Origin: Phorcus lineatus
Lineage: Eukaryota; Mollusca; Gastropoda; Trochida; Trochidae
Assembly: GCA_921293015.1 (NCBI GenBank)
Contig: OV121094.1
Span: forward strand, 39,802,054-39,866,053
Length of the DNA stretch: 64,000 nucleotides
Reading direction: 5' to 3'
The notes below the pieces were generated by a model. It was not told where the DNA came from. It saw only the letters and a list, made by a program, of their open reading frames with translations, and ran no database searches. A program made the translations under genes and the position numbers. Positions 46,101-57,260 of the stretch are shown in pieces. The stretch's first letter is position 1; each line of letters begins with the position of its first letter.

Positions 46101-46684
46101 ATTATCTCCATCATTCATAACCCTTGCAATTTAATTCAAGATTTATGAGAAATAAGATATCAAGTAGATAGTCAGTCATATCTTTGTAAATTTGTTAAAT
46201 GGTATATTGGATTGCTTAACTTGAAAATGTATTATATAATATATTATAATGAAATCAATTCTTCACTACACCAATAAGAGAAAACATATCAATGTTAAAC
46301 AAAGTAGGTTTTACCGTTATCATCAATAAAAGGACATGTTGAAAAGTATTATTCCTTTAGATTTGTATTCAATTTGAGGCATTCAACGAGTTTAAATTGG
46401 AGACAATATATATTTCAATGTTGCTTGAAATTGTCTCTTCAAAATTGATAAAAAGTGTTGAAAATCATTAGAAAATTTTGATATTGTCCAAAATGCATTG
46501 TAAATTTGTAACTGCTTTTTGCAGCAAGTGTAAGTTAATTAAACAAGAGCCCAAACAGGTGGTATGTTATGTTCCATTTGGCGCTCGTTTGAACACTTTA
46601 ATTGAGCACCTTCACTAGGTACTGACATGTGCTAACTGTTTATGCTTTTGTTTCATTGGTATCACCCCTTTACTCTTGTACTAG
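43186..46684. other. AT-rich DNA with a moderately GC-richer patch
   Basis: 43960-44230 is somewhat richer in GC ('CACGGGGCATGTGGCCGATTTCGAG', 'TTCACCGGAGACAATTC') and contains TTACAG|GTAGAG at about 44001. AAAATGGCTGC occurs at 44190 and 44944, a YY1-like word. No gene is recognised. The ORFs at 44430, 44871 and 45505 have no family features. Confidence 0.45.
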
Positions 46685-47170
46685 TTTAACCTCATAACCT
46701 CATTTGAGTATGAATCAGTATCCTTTAATGGATCTGAATAACCCCATAGGAAGTAATAATAATAATAATGATAATAATAATAATAATAATAATGATAATA
46801 ATGAATATTTATATAGCGCCTGACCTCTTAATTTGAGCACTAGGTGCTTAACATATGAGAAATGAATAGGAAGTACACACAAAAACATGGATACATACAC
46901 ATAACAAGAAGAATTATAGCAAGAGAAATTGATAGAAATAATCTTAATATGCTTTGGTACTTAATGGAATGATTGAATTATCAGAAAAAAATGCAATGAA
47001 ATGTTCTAGTATTTTATATCTGGTGTTTTTTTTAACTAGTATTATCTCATTGAGTACCAGTATCCTATAGTGGATCTGAATAACCGCATAGAAATGATAT
47101 TGGTGCAAATTAACACGACTGAATAATTGGAATCAATGAAATGTTTAAGTCTTTCATATAAGAATTCCTT
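46685..47170. repeat. diverged tandem duplication interrupted by a retroposon
   Basis: Two units share 'AGTATCCTWTARTGGATCTG', 'AATAACCSCATAGRAA' and 'CAATGAAATGTTYWAGT': one from about 46685 to 47035, the other from about 47036 to 47170. The first is longer because of an insertion at 46756-46865. Confidence 0.75.
46756..46865 (-). mobile_element. short SINE-like insertion with 10-bp target-site duplication
   Basis: ATAGGAAGTA is found at 46746-46755 and 46866-46875, bracketing 110 bases. Read on the minus strand the insert ends in a long (TTA)n-type tail after 'GGCGCTATATAAATATTCA'. The 'TATATAGCGCC' next to an (AAT)n run is a pattern I recognise from marine invertebrate short retroposons. 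The other arm of the surrounding tandem duplication lacks the insert, which confirms it is an insertion. Confidence 0.75.
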
Positions 47171-48735
47171 GAAATGCGCTTAGATTTAGAATATGGATTT
47201 TCATTGTCAAGTGTTTAAAGAATTGTGTGTTTTCTGACATTTTTTAGGGGGAAATTCAGCTGCAATTGTTAAAAGTCTCCAATAAAAAAGTTTCATGCAC
47301 TACTTAAAGGCACTATAGCACACTTTTTTGGTTCAAATTTGCTATTTTAAGACATATAAGGATATAGGCATTCACTTAAGCTTTCTATCAATGCAATGAA
47401 ATATTTATCATTCATCACAATTGACTTTCAATCAACAATGAAAATGTTAAGACAGTCTCTGTCAGCTTAGAGATTTAAAAAATCTATGATAAGCTGTGCA
47501 CAAAACAGGAAGATTCAAACAATTGAAAACATATGAACTATTAGTGTGTTCAGCTTTTGAATTTTACCTAAACAAAGGATGAAACATAATATATCAAAGC
47601 TATCATGTAAATTAACCAATTAAATATCACACTATAAGCATTGTTTTTGGATTTGTCAAAGTGGCTGCCATTTTTGCTTTTCTGGTTGTAAGCAAAATGT
47701 TACTATTTCTGACGTTGCAGTAAATACTTCCGGTCTTTTAGAATCACCTTTATAATGTGATAATGTACATATTTGCTAAATGACTTACGAGGAAGATTGC
47801 AAGGTATCATGTTGCAAGGCTAACAAGATATTTTAAAAATTACTTATATGGATGATTCATAAACTCACTATGTTTAAAAGGGATCAATATTGAATATGTG
47901 ACAACCTCTTGCATTATAAGTTTAAAACCATCATATGATGTCATTAAGCCATATGGTCATTTAGAGAATTGACAGATTCATGACTTTTATTTAATCATAA
48001 ATTAAAAGTATTGTAATGTCCTAGTCATTTTAATTATTTTGATATACAAACAAAATACATTTGCAATTTGAATTGCAAAAAAATTAAGTTTTAGATTTTG
48101 AAAGAAATTTTTCATATATACGCACCTTGCAATAAATTCTCCTAATAATAAAAATTTCAGATATTGATATAAAAATGAAATGAGTGGTTAAGTCTTAATA
48201 AAATAATGAAACCTTTAGCATACTTGTCATATCACAGCATATTCCTATCATAAAAGATTTATACTTTCTTATTCAAAAGTATTGATTACGAATTAACAAA
48301 GGGATTAATCTGAAATTGAGCAATTGCTAAAGAAAAGTATATCATATTCCTGAACCTGCATGTAAAGGGTTAACCATGATTTATGGAAGAAGGTTTAAAA
48401 GTTGGCAAATAAGCTTTACTTTTTGGTTGTTCTTTCTTGAATTTTTTATTTTTTCTGCAAAAGGCAGAATTTGGTGTCAAATTATTGCTAACTTTATATT
48501 TTTGGACATTAACATTAATCATCCATAGTACTCTCACAAATACATGAAATGTTGCCATTTTGTTGTCTTCTTAATTCACAGCTACTGTGGATATCTAACG
48601 AGAAAATTACCATATGAATGACAAACAAATATAAGAATCAAGAATTTAAAAACAAACTTAAACAATCTTGATTGAACTCAAACATCAAGTATTGAACGTT
48701 GACACTCTTCTTTGAAGAATGGGAAACAAAGTGTA
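47171..48735. other. AT-rich DNA, possible repeat start at 47306
   Basis: 'TTAAAGGCACTATAGCACAC' at about 47306 resembles the left end of the MITE-like element at 27367 (TTAAAGGGACAGTAGCATA), so this may be another family member, but no matching right end was found. Otherwise plain AT-rich sequence. Confidence 0.4.
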
Positions 48736-48739
48736 AATA

Positions 48740-49050
48740 AGAGAGAAATTCTTTATATAAACATCGGATACAAATATGATTCAGTTCGCTATGCCTGTGT
48801 GGGTTTGCAATTGGGGATGTTTGCAGTAGCTTGGCAATGGAACTGCATGGTTGCGGTGCAGACCTTCGAGCTGAGGAATGCTTTAGTTTGTCAACGCACA
48901 AGCTTCAATAGGCTTGTCGAAGAGCATACATGTAGACTTAGTCTCGTTCACAAGGGCGCGTAACTCTATGACGTAATGCACTGTGTCCTTACGCTGGTTG
49001 CTTTGCCTTGAGGGCTTTGTCGCTGAATACCAAAAATCTTTTTCGGCAGA
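48740..49050 (+). promoter_or_regulatory. TATA plus CRE-containing GC-richer block
   Basis: TATATAAA at 48754-48761 is followed by a CpG-richer stretch ('CAGTTCGCTATGCC', 'CACAAGGGCGCGTAAC') with a CRE-like TGACGTAA at 48969-48976. Frames exist on both strands (48712-48963 plus; 48638-48901 minus), but neither peptide is recognised. It looks like the other isolated GC-richer blocks in the window, which could be promoters, enhancers or exons. Confidence 0.3.
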
Positions 49051-50793
49051 ATATTTGTTTAGTTTAAAGGGGTATCATTCGTGTTTTGATTTTGTCCCTT
49101 CGTGGCTTCAGTTATCACTTTTTATTTGGTATCCAAATTAATCTGTTTTTCCTATTTTCAATATAAGAATTATTAATCTAGAATAAATGTTTGTTAATTC
49201 ACTGTCTTGATTTTTACAATTTTGAGTTTATGTCAATAAACTTGATGTTAATTTTATAAATTTTGATTTTATACAAATGAAATATTCAATGAGTTTCAAG
49301 TAATTTTTTTACAATTATGTTGATTTTATTTTATATATGTGTTTTTCAAAAATTGGATGTTAATAGTTGAGATCAAACTTTAAAATATCAAACTTTTATC
49401 TTCAAAAATCAAAGTTCATGGTAAACTTAACTTCAGTTTTGACATGTTTTAAAATTATTTTCTCTAGACTATTTGATAGTTTATTGGTATGAAGAAATGA
49501 GAAACAAGATTGAGTACATAAAAAAAATATGTGACCGGGTTGATCTCATTTAATATTGGGTAATAAATTAATTTAGACATTATGCCTCTATTCTGTTGCT
49601 ATCCACTTAACAAGCCATATTGAGTTTAAGATGTTTTGGAAATCTTTAAAATGAGATGAAAACATGATATAACATTATGTTTTTCAATTAATGTTGGTAT
49701 TCAATATGCAAATAAAATCCTATGTTTTATCAATATTTCATGTTTTGATACTTTCTAGGTTTTTTAAGCTATGAATTTTTCAGTCTCTAGGATAAATATG
49801 ACATGTTTTGATGTATATTTACTCAAAAAATAGCACATTCATCAAGCTACATCCTGAATGAGATGCTAATTACTGTTTTTCCAAGAAGGCATTTTTTTCC
49901 CCAGTGTAATATATGAAATAACTTTTTTGGTAACTAAGGTGGCTTAGCTCCTAGAAGGAGATTAATATCATCATTAACTTGGGAATATGATGGAAACAGG
50001 GGAAAAAAGTATTAATCAAATATGGTTCATTTTTTTACACCTGAACACTAAGTAATCTGTTAACCTGTATGGGGACACTTATTGCCTTTGAGACTAAACG
50101 AAAGTTTTACAAATATTATGAAAAATACAACTCTTTGTCTCTGAGTTTTGGAATTTTTATATCAATTAATATACATACATTTTCATTTTTATTATATTAA
50201 TGTTATGTTAATTAACCATCTTCTATGCTAATCAAAGTAAAAAAGCAAATGTTTAATTTTTATGTTACACCAATGGTGTTTTTGTTTAATATAGTTTAGT
50301 TTTGAAAATACTTGATTTGAATGAGTATCAATGTATTATTATAATCTAAAATAATTATGTTTTGTAAATATGTTCAAATTTTAAGATGAAAAATTTCATA
50401 TCAAGAGTGTAGAGTAGAGATATAAAATTACTATATAGAAAAGATATTTCAAATGAAAATAGAATGTAACTTAAACTATCAGTCCTTTCATTTTAATAAA
50501 GATCATGTCCTATGTCAGAATATGAATTTGAATATGAATTTTAGTTTTGTTCTTTTGAGCTATGTACCTATCTGTCTGTTTTAACTCTTTGTATGCCATA
50601 CTTGTGTTGTGTTGGATATGTTTTGCAATCAAGGTGAATCCAAGGTTATGAAATAATGCCTGTTTGGCAGCCCATAAGTTGGTAACTTTTGGTGTGGGCT
50701 TGTAAGCCTCTTTAAAATGTACATGTATTAAAATATGAAAATAAATTCATCATGGTATCAAAGGGTTATTTTTAAAAATAACATTGAACCAAT
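49051..50793. other. AT-rich DNA, nothing recognised
   Basis: Very AT-rich, with no supported feature. Confidence 0.5.
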
Positions 50794-50876
50794 TTTGATG
50801 GGGTCATGATCTTATCAACTATATCACCGTTCAAACAGTAGAAGCAGGACTAGTTACCCATTAATTGTCATAATAA
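50794..50876. repeat. 83-bp direct repeat, copy 1
   Basis: The block starting TTTGATGGGGTCATGATC and ending ATTAATTGTCATAATAA is repeated without a mismatch at 52227-52309, 1433 bases away. Flanks do not match. Confidence 0.97.
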
Positions 50877-52226
50877 TGAAGGAGTAAGCATATACTCTGA
50901 AACATGAATTTAACAATAAAAAAGTTGAGAATCCATAAACTCTATTCTCCAATTTACAAATAAGGCCTACAGTATGCACAAATTTGTCATGGCCCTCTTT
51001 AGAAATTAAACATTCATTATAAATTAAAAACTTGATACTCAGATGCCAATGCAGAAGAGACAAAAAGATAATTTACTTATATTTCAGCCCACGTCTCATC
51101 TCATTGTGACAGATTGAACACTCGTCAGGGTATATGCAGGATTGTTCATAGTTGCAATATTCATGTAGCATTAACTCAAATTTGTTTTATGACTTATGAC
51201 CTTTTTTACATTTGACACTTTACCACAAAACAATAAGCATGAACAATCTTGAATTTGGTGCACTTGTGCTTTTTCTGAAAAACTAGAGAGATCTACAATT
51301 TAAAAAATTGACAACGTATTAAGTGAAAATAGTTTCTGTTAGCAGTTTGCAATTTCCCATTCAAGTTACCTCCCCTTGGTTATTGGGCATTCAATCACTA
51401 ATGATTTTTTTTCAACATTACAGCAAAATTCATTTCATCGCAACTCATAGGAATAAGAATCTCTTACAGCCCCCGTTTACTAAATTCCTTTGTAGTTATT
51501 GTAATTTTCATGATAAAATTAACAAAGACATGTTCAACACATTTACAAAATTTATTGTTAGTGTAATAAATGTATGGGGTATGAGCGTATGAATTCAATC
51601 TTTTGATATAAAGTTCTATTTCATATGGCTAAGGCTGGTTTATTGCCGGCTCTATGCATTGTGATTTTGTTCTAGACAAGATGCAAGTAGTGACCCATAT
51701 GACATTGTTCTACATGCCGACCTCGTTGTGTCTGTGATTATGTTACGCATTACTGGCGTACTAATGTGTCTAGAACTGCATGAGAGTAATAAAATATCTT
51801 TTAAAATATAAGTCCTTGGTGTCGGTAATTCAAATTTTAATAACTTTTATAGTGTAATGGCAGGAACATGTCATTATAATCTCATTTAGTGGCATATACC
51901 AAATTTTTGAAAGGGAGGAGTTCCCCATTTCTTAATTTTCAAAAGTGTTTGAGGAAGATGGGGGGGGGGGGGGGGGGGGGAGTGTTGAAACTCCTCAACC
52001 CCGCTAAATCCTCCACTGTCATGTGTAATTTTGTTGTTCATTTTATTAGTGCAACTTTCAAAACAGTATGCATGTAAATTAAGCTTTCTTTATAATATCA
52101 CAATGTTTTAATGAGAATTGTCCTTATTTGTTTTTATGTATTTCTATAAGTTTATGTACAAACAATTATCATAGTTTATGAATAGAAGCACTGGAGAGGA
52201 TACATGGCCTATTGCACTGTACTGCA
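50877..52226. other. AT-rich spacer with a poly-G run
   Basis: Holds a GC-richer patch at about 51630-51790 and a 21-G run at 51960-51980. An acceptor-donor pair at 51088-51129 (one open frame HVSSHCDRLNTRQ) is too weak to call an exon. No reverse transcriptase or transposase frame lies between the 83-bp repeats. Confidence 0.5.
51960..51980. repeat. poly-G run of 21
   Basis: Uninterrupted G tract in AT-rich DNA, the second in the window. The plus frame crossing it (51889-52077) is not a credible gene. Confidence 0.9.
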
Positions 52227-52309
52227 TTTGATGGGGTCATGATCTTATCAACTATATCACCGTTCAAACAGTAGAAGCAGGACTAGTTACCCATTAATTG
52301 TCATAATAA
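52227..52309. repeat. 83-bp direct repeat, copy 2
   Basis: Exact copy of 50794-50876 in the same orientation. The flanks differ (ACTGCA before, AGAGTAAATAATG after). Confidence 0.97.
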
Positions 52310-52459
52310 AGAGTAAATAATGAAAAAGAAAGGTTCTTCCATTAGGGGTAAAATTCTGTAAATTTAAGTTAGTGAATTTAGTTAATGATATTTGTTTAAT
52401 CGACAGGATTTTATATAAACACTACAATTGATATAATGTGTTATTACCTTTTGACACAG

Positions 52460-52504
52460 TTTGAAGATGAAATGGCTGTAGAAACAATGAAGTTAAAGAA
52501 GTGA
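52460..52504 (+). CDS. candidate last coding exon
   Basis: After TTATTACCTTTTGACACAG the frame reads FEDEMAVETMKLKK and then TGA at 52502-52504. The mixed acidic and basic composition is more protein-like than most short frames here. It accepts phase 0, which is what the donors at 22211, 40346 and 40874 leave (in the MAADK frame for the last). It is short and could be chance. No family is recognised. Confidence 0.22.
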   Translation, partial: FEDEMAVETMKLKK

Positions 52505-55076
52505 TGATCTTGTTCACTTCAGTGTTATGATAAGTGTTACATGAAAGCCTATGATAATGTCCATTCAATTAACCCTCTTAAACCCAAAACAAAAACTTAA
52601 TTAAGGTTAGCCCTTGCTGCAATGAATGAGATATCTGAATTTTTATTGTATATGCTATCGATGAGATATATCCACAAGTAGGTTGTCATTAACGAATAAG
52701 ACTTTATTTGGATGATTGAGGAAAGTCATACCTGACATTGCAGTGTTTAAATCAAAGCACAACTTACTATCACTTCTTTTCTAAGTTCTCCATCAATATT
52801 CTATTCATTTCACTCTTTTGCTTCGTAACTTTCACACCTGTCAAAATTCATGTCCCTTTCTTCTCTTCAATTTATGTCAGTCAAAGATACACCTTTCTTC
52901 AAGCATCAATATAAGTGCCTATCATGTAAGATATTATTAATATTTTCCTTTGGTTTTAACACTGGCAATTGAAATGTACCTGAAAAGTTTTAGTTATTCA
53001 TTCATTTATACACAGATACTGGGTATAACTGTCACTCTTGCATCTTCATTGTGTCTTCAGCATGAAACTTGCATGATCCCTATCCGTAAAATTTAATCTG
53101 ACAAATATCACTCTTTATTCATTCCAAAGGAAACTTTGAAACTGTGTAGACATCAGAAACTCTCCTGAAATGTCAAAAGGTTGAAACGTTTGTGTTTTCT
53201 CATATTGAAAAGTTATTATTCTATAAATTTGGTTTGTAAGTTTGTCAGTGAAGAAGAAGAAGCGATATAAAAATTTGTTTATAATCACAACATTCTACAT
53301 TTTTCTAAATACCCCTTCAAATTTATTTAATGAGAAATATATGATGCAAATTAAAAAATAATTAATAAGATAAATTATTGGGAGCAAAATAACATTTCTC
53401 TATCAAGTATCAACTTTATGACGTTAATGATAAAAACAATTTTAAAAAATGAAATGTAAAACAAAACCAATAATTTTAAATGTTGATAAATACTTTAAGG
53501 CACATACCAGTTTAGGTGTAATGGGTGTTATTTTGAAACACAATACGTCAACTTAATTGTCTTTATCGCCTAACAAGAATGTGATGAATATGTAAATAAT
53601 TTATAAACAATTTACTGTAAATTGAGAAACATCTCAATCATAAATAAATCTATCACAAAAACTGTCTCTTTTTACATTAAATTTAAATTCACAATACCAA
53701 ACAAATGACTCATGTTTGTGTGTGCATTTAATTTCCTTTTGGGCAATTGAAATGAATAAAAGACTATTAATGTTAAAAATACTCTTTTTAGGGTATATGA
53801 ATTGTAACATCATAACTAAAAAGATTAATGTCTTAAATAAATGAAATTATTCATTTCTATTGAATTACACATGTGAATTTTTATCTTTTTATAACCTTGT
53901 TTGTATTGAATGGATTTTTTTGTGTTTAGTCAAGTAATTATCTTTTCAGTTTTTAAGAGAGAGTATAATATGATCAATGGCTCCATGGAAAATCTTTATA
54001 AAAACTCTTGATTGGGGTTGAAGATGAACATTTTTCTATGAACAGTTGGTGTTCCGAAGCCAAAATTTCAATACAGAAATCCCATGTAGTTTCCAAATTA
54101 TTTGATTTCAATGCAAATATTGAATATTCCTTCAACATTACCATGGCTACTCAATGGAAACAAGGGATTTGTTGAAGAAAAATTGAAAATGGATTTTTCT
54201 GGTACTATTGCTTAATATTTTCATCCGTGAGGGAGTTTCTTCATCAAAAAATATTATTTAGCTGATTCTTCATGTTGATTTTTTTAATTTGCTGGTATTT
54301 TGTTTCATTTAAATGAGTTTCTTTATTCCAATGCATGTTATGGCATAAGGTAATTTGTTATGTTAATGGAATTTTTTTCATCAAACTATGTTATTATTAC
54401 TGCTAATAATGTCATGAAATTGAATTTGGAGCACGATCATACCAGAATAAATCTAATACATCAAGGATTCTTCTCATGAAACTCGAACTATGAACTATTA
54501 TCAGTTTTTCATTATATTTATAACTATGATGAACTCTAGATCCGGACAAAATAAAAAACGACTGTATTAGGAATAAATGTCTTGTTTTCATGGAGAGGTT
54601 CTTTAGAGACAGTCCATTTTTAAAAAAATCTTTTTTAGAATTACAACCTCATGAAAATGTACATGTAGAAAAGCTTAAAATGATAAATAACTGGTTTGAA
54701 TAATAATGGTGATCACATGAGTTTTTAGTCAAAAGAATATTCTGTCTAAGAAGAAATGGAGTGTGTAAGACCAAACTATTTACATCAAGATTTTTAAAAT
54801 AAATGTAAATCAATGATTATTTCTATAGAGCAAAAAGACATCCTTCTGAAAATAGGATGCTCAAATGTGCTATGTATGAACATTTGAAATGGTTAAACAT
54901 TTCAGTTGGAAAAAGTTTGTAATTGATGACGTTGCCTGACACTGAGGATGTGTGTTTGAATACTGAAAGGGACTTGACCTGAAAAAGTACTTGTACAATT
55001 GCAGATGGTGTGATACCAAATATAACAATATTACATTTGTTAACTAATGGTTTTGTCGACAGAAATGGTTTTGAAC
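52505..55076. other. AT-rich DNA (3' flank or intergenic)
   Basis: Many AATAAA words occur (for example about 53645 and 53755), as expected by chance in such DNA; one could serve a transcript ending after 52504. The minus frame at 54823-55089 has no recognised family. Confidence 0.45.
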
Positions 55077-55762
55077 AAAATAGAGCCATGGGCTCTATAG
55101 CTCATTGGGCTTTGTATTGTTTGATGTAGATTGACTATAGTTCTTGGAGACAAAAGATGAATGAGATTTGAAAGTGGACATCCTCTCATGCCAATATTTG
55201 AAAGGGGTCAAAACATAATGTGCAAACTTTTTTCTCCACTTGACAAAGATGTAATCCCGAAAAAATAAAGGTTCCTCTACGAGCCAGTTCTGGTTTTTGA
55301 GAACCACCTTTAATATGCACCCCTGCCATGAAAATATCATTGGGAGTCAGACAATCAAATTTATCATCAAATCTCCATTTACTCCATCTTGTACAAAGTT
55401 GATATTATTATATAAATTTGAGATTCCTAGCTGGGAAATAGAGGAAAGCAGATTTGAGGGTGAACACCTTGCCATGCCAATGGGGGCTGGAGGGATTGAA
55501 ATACCAAATTTTCAAACTTGAGTCTCCATGTCAGAAAGATATTACTCATACACCTTCCTATGCCGATTGACTTTTAAGAAGAAGAAAATGCCCCTCTCGC
55601 CAATAAGTAGGTCCCAAGAAAATGTCATGTTTTGAGATTCAGCAGTTCTGGAAAAGAAGTCGCAAATGTGAAAAGTTTGGACTTTGGCGGATAACCAACA
55701 CCTGACGGACACTGAATAATGGGTCATGTCAAACCCAGCTGACCATTCAGGTCTGAATTAAC
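55077..55762 (-). mobile_element. dispersed non-autonomous element, copy 2 (inverted relative to copy 1)
   Basis: On the minus strand it has CAAACTTTTCACATTTGCGACTTCTTTTCCAGAAC, matching the AAACTTTTCACTTTTTCGACTTCTTCTCCAGAAC of 24085-24118 (translated TFHICDFFSRTAES versus TFHFFDFFSRTNDS). It ends CAATGAGCTATAGAGCCCATGGCTCTATTTT, matching the copy 1 end. Inside, 'AGATTTGARRGTG' segments about 290 bases apart (near 55156 and 55452), with a weaker one between, suggest the same roughly 145-bp unit structure in decayed form. The overlapping ORFs on both strands are fragments of it. Confidence 0.75.
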
Positions 55763-56395
55763 TTTGAGGCATTCACAAAATGATTTTTGGCATAACTGTT
55801 GAAAATTCCTTGCATCATTAAACAACACAAAACATGGTGCTGAGCATAAAATGGTTCAAGATTGTAACTTGTAGTTGCATTAACTTCCATGAATATACAA
55901 TAGATTAGTTTATGGTAAACAGACATCTGTCACCAGTTATCACATTAAAAAGATGAATTTGCACATATAAGGTGTTCACTATGTATGACACAATTCCACA
56001 TGAGGTCCGTAATGTTGCTGGTGATGAAGGCCAATACGATATTCTATTATAACTGTTCGGTTTTTTTTTATTCATCTGCATTTCCAAGTGACTTTTTATT
56101 ATCCAGACTTGTCCTTATCTGTTTGTTTTGTCTCATTTATTATGAAAATGTAGAGCCAGTTTCATCATGATATATTTAAACCAACCTATACAATGTTAGT
56201 AAAGGTGTGTCCGAAGTATCCTTTAAATTGTTAATGAATTGTGATAACTGTTAAATGACCTGTCAGAATAATTTTGCATAATAGATCAACAGCTAATCTG
56301 ATATTGGCCAAGTTTGAAGATATGCTATCCCAAATAATCGTGGATCCAGAGGTTTAGATTCTTTGGATACTTCTAATCCTAAATACTAGACATGT
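55763..56395. other. AT-rich DNA, nothing recognised
   Basis: No supported gene. The overlapping plus and minus frames at 55905-56170 have no family features. Confidence 0.5.
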
Positions 56396-56399
56396 AATG

Positions 56400-56800
56400 T
56401 TAAACCATTCTATTCTATTCTATTCTATCCCATCTATATACTATTCTTTTCTATTCTATTCTATCCTATCCTTTCTTATCTTATCCTATTTCATTCGATC
56501 AATTTCTATTCTATTCTTATTCTATCCTTTCCTATTCTATTTTAACCTATCATATATTCTATTTTATTTTAACCTATCTTATATACTATTCTATTTTCTT
56601 TGACTCTATTCTATCCTATCTTATTCTAATAGATATTATTCTATTCTATTCCAATCTATCCTTTTCTATTCTATTCTATCCTATATTCTATTATATTTTA
56701 CTTTGATCTATTCTATCCTATCCTTCCTTATCCTATCCTATTTCATTCTAGTCTATTCTATTCAATACGTTTCCATACCTTACAATTCCATTCCGTCCTT
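56400..56800. repeat. imperfect (TATTC)n pentanucleotide repeat
   Basis: About 400 bases of TATTC, TATCC and CTTTTCTATT variants. The Phe/Tyr/Leu/Ser-rich frame at 56397-56603 is a translation of it. Confidence 0.95.
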
Positions 56801-56984
56801 GTGACTTTTCAAACAAAATAACCTCACATACTTTTTTAATTTCTCGGAATAAATATTTTCAAAACAGCGCAATAAACCATTACATATTTAAAATCAATAA
56901 ATCTCATTTCTAAGTTAAACATAATATTTCAGCTGGGAGACAAATGTTCTAAATTTCGATGATAAACGTGATATTATCACAGTA

Positions 56985-57260
56985 CATACAGGTCCCCAGA
57001 GGAAAGTGAGCACCTAACGTGCAAGTACGAGATTGCATGACGATGTGTGGTTATAGCACCCCAACAAGAACGGTTCCCTAAGAACCATTAACAAACTGAG
57101 GTTGCAACCGGCAGTCTTTAACAGTAGGGTGAGAACGTGAAATGTAAAAACTGAAGAGTGTTAAGCAGCTGTAAAACAATAATTTTCTGTATGCAGAGAT
57201 GATTTCCAATCACTAGCGAAACACTCGAGGGTCTATATTCTGCCGTCATCAGCAAGAACA
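56985..57260. promoter_or_regulatory. GC-richer unique block
   Basis: Moderate GC and several CpG in AT-rich surroundings ('CACCTAACGTGCAAGTACGAG', 'GAACGGTTCCC', 'GCAACCGGCAGTC'). It contains TGTGGTTA, a Runx-type word, and CAGCTG. No open frame of note. A conserved non-coding element is one possibility; conservation was not tested. Confidence 0.25.

Noticed and set aside
47310..47345. tRNA or SINE B-box (GGTTCAAATTTGC)
   Set aside because: No matching A box at the right distance and no cloverleaf can be drawn.
51088..51129. Candidate exon HVSSHCDRLNTRQ
   Set aside because: Two of three frames stop, the donor is weak and nothing else supports it.
50794..52309. Small LTR retrotransposon with 83-bp LTRs
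   Set aside because: Repeats lack TG..CA ends, and no primer-binding site, polypurine tract or reverse transcriptase frame lies between them.
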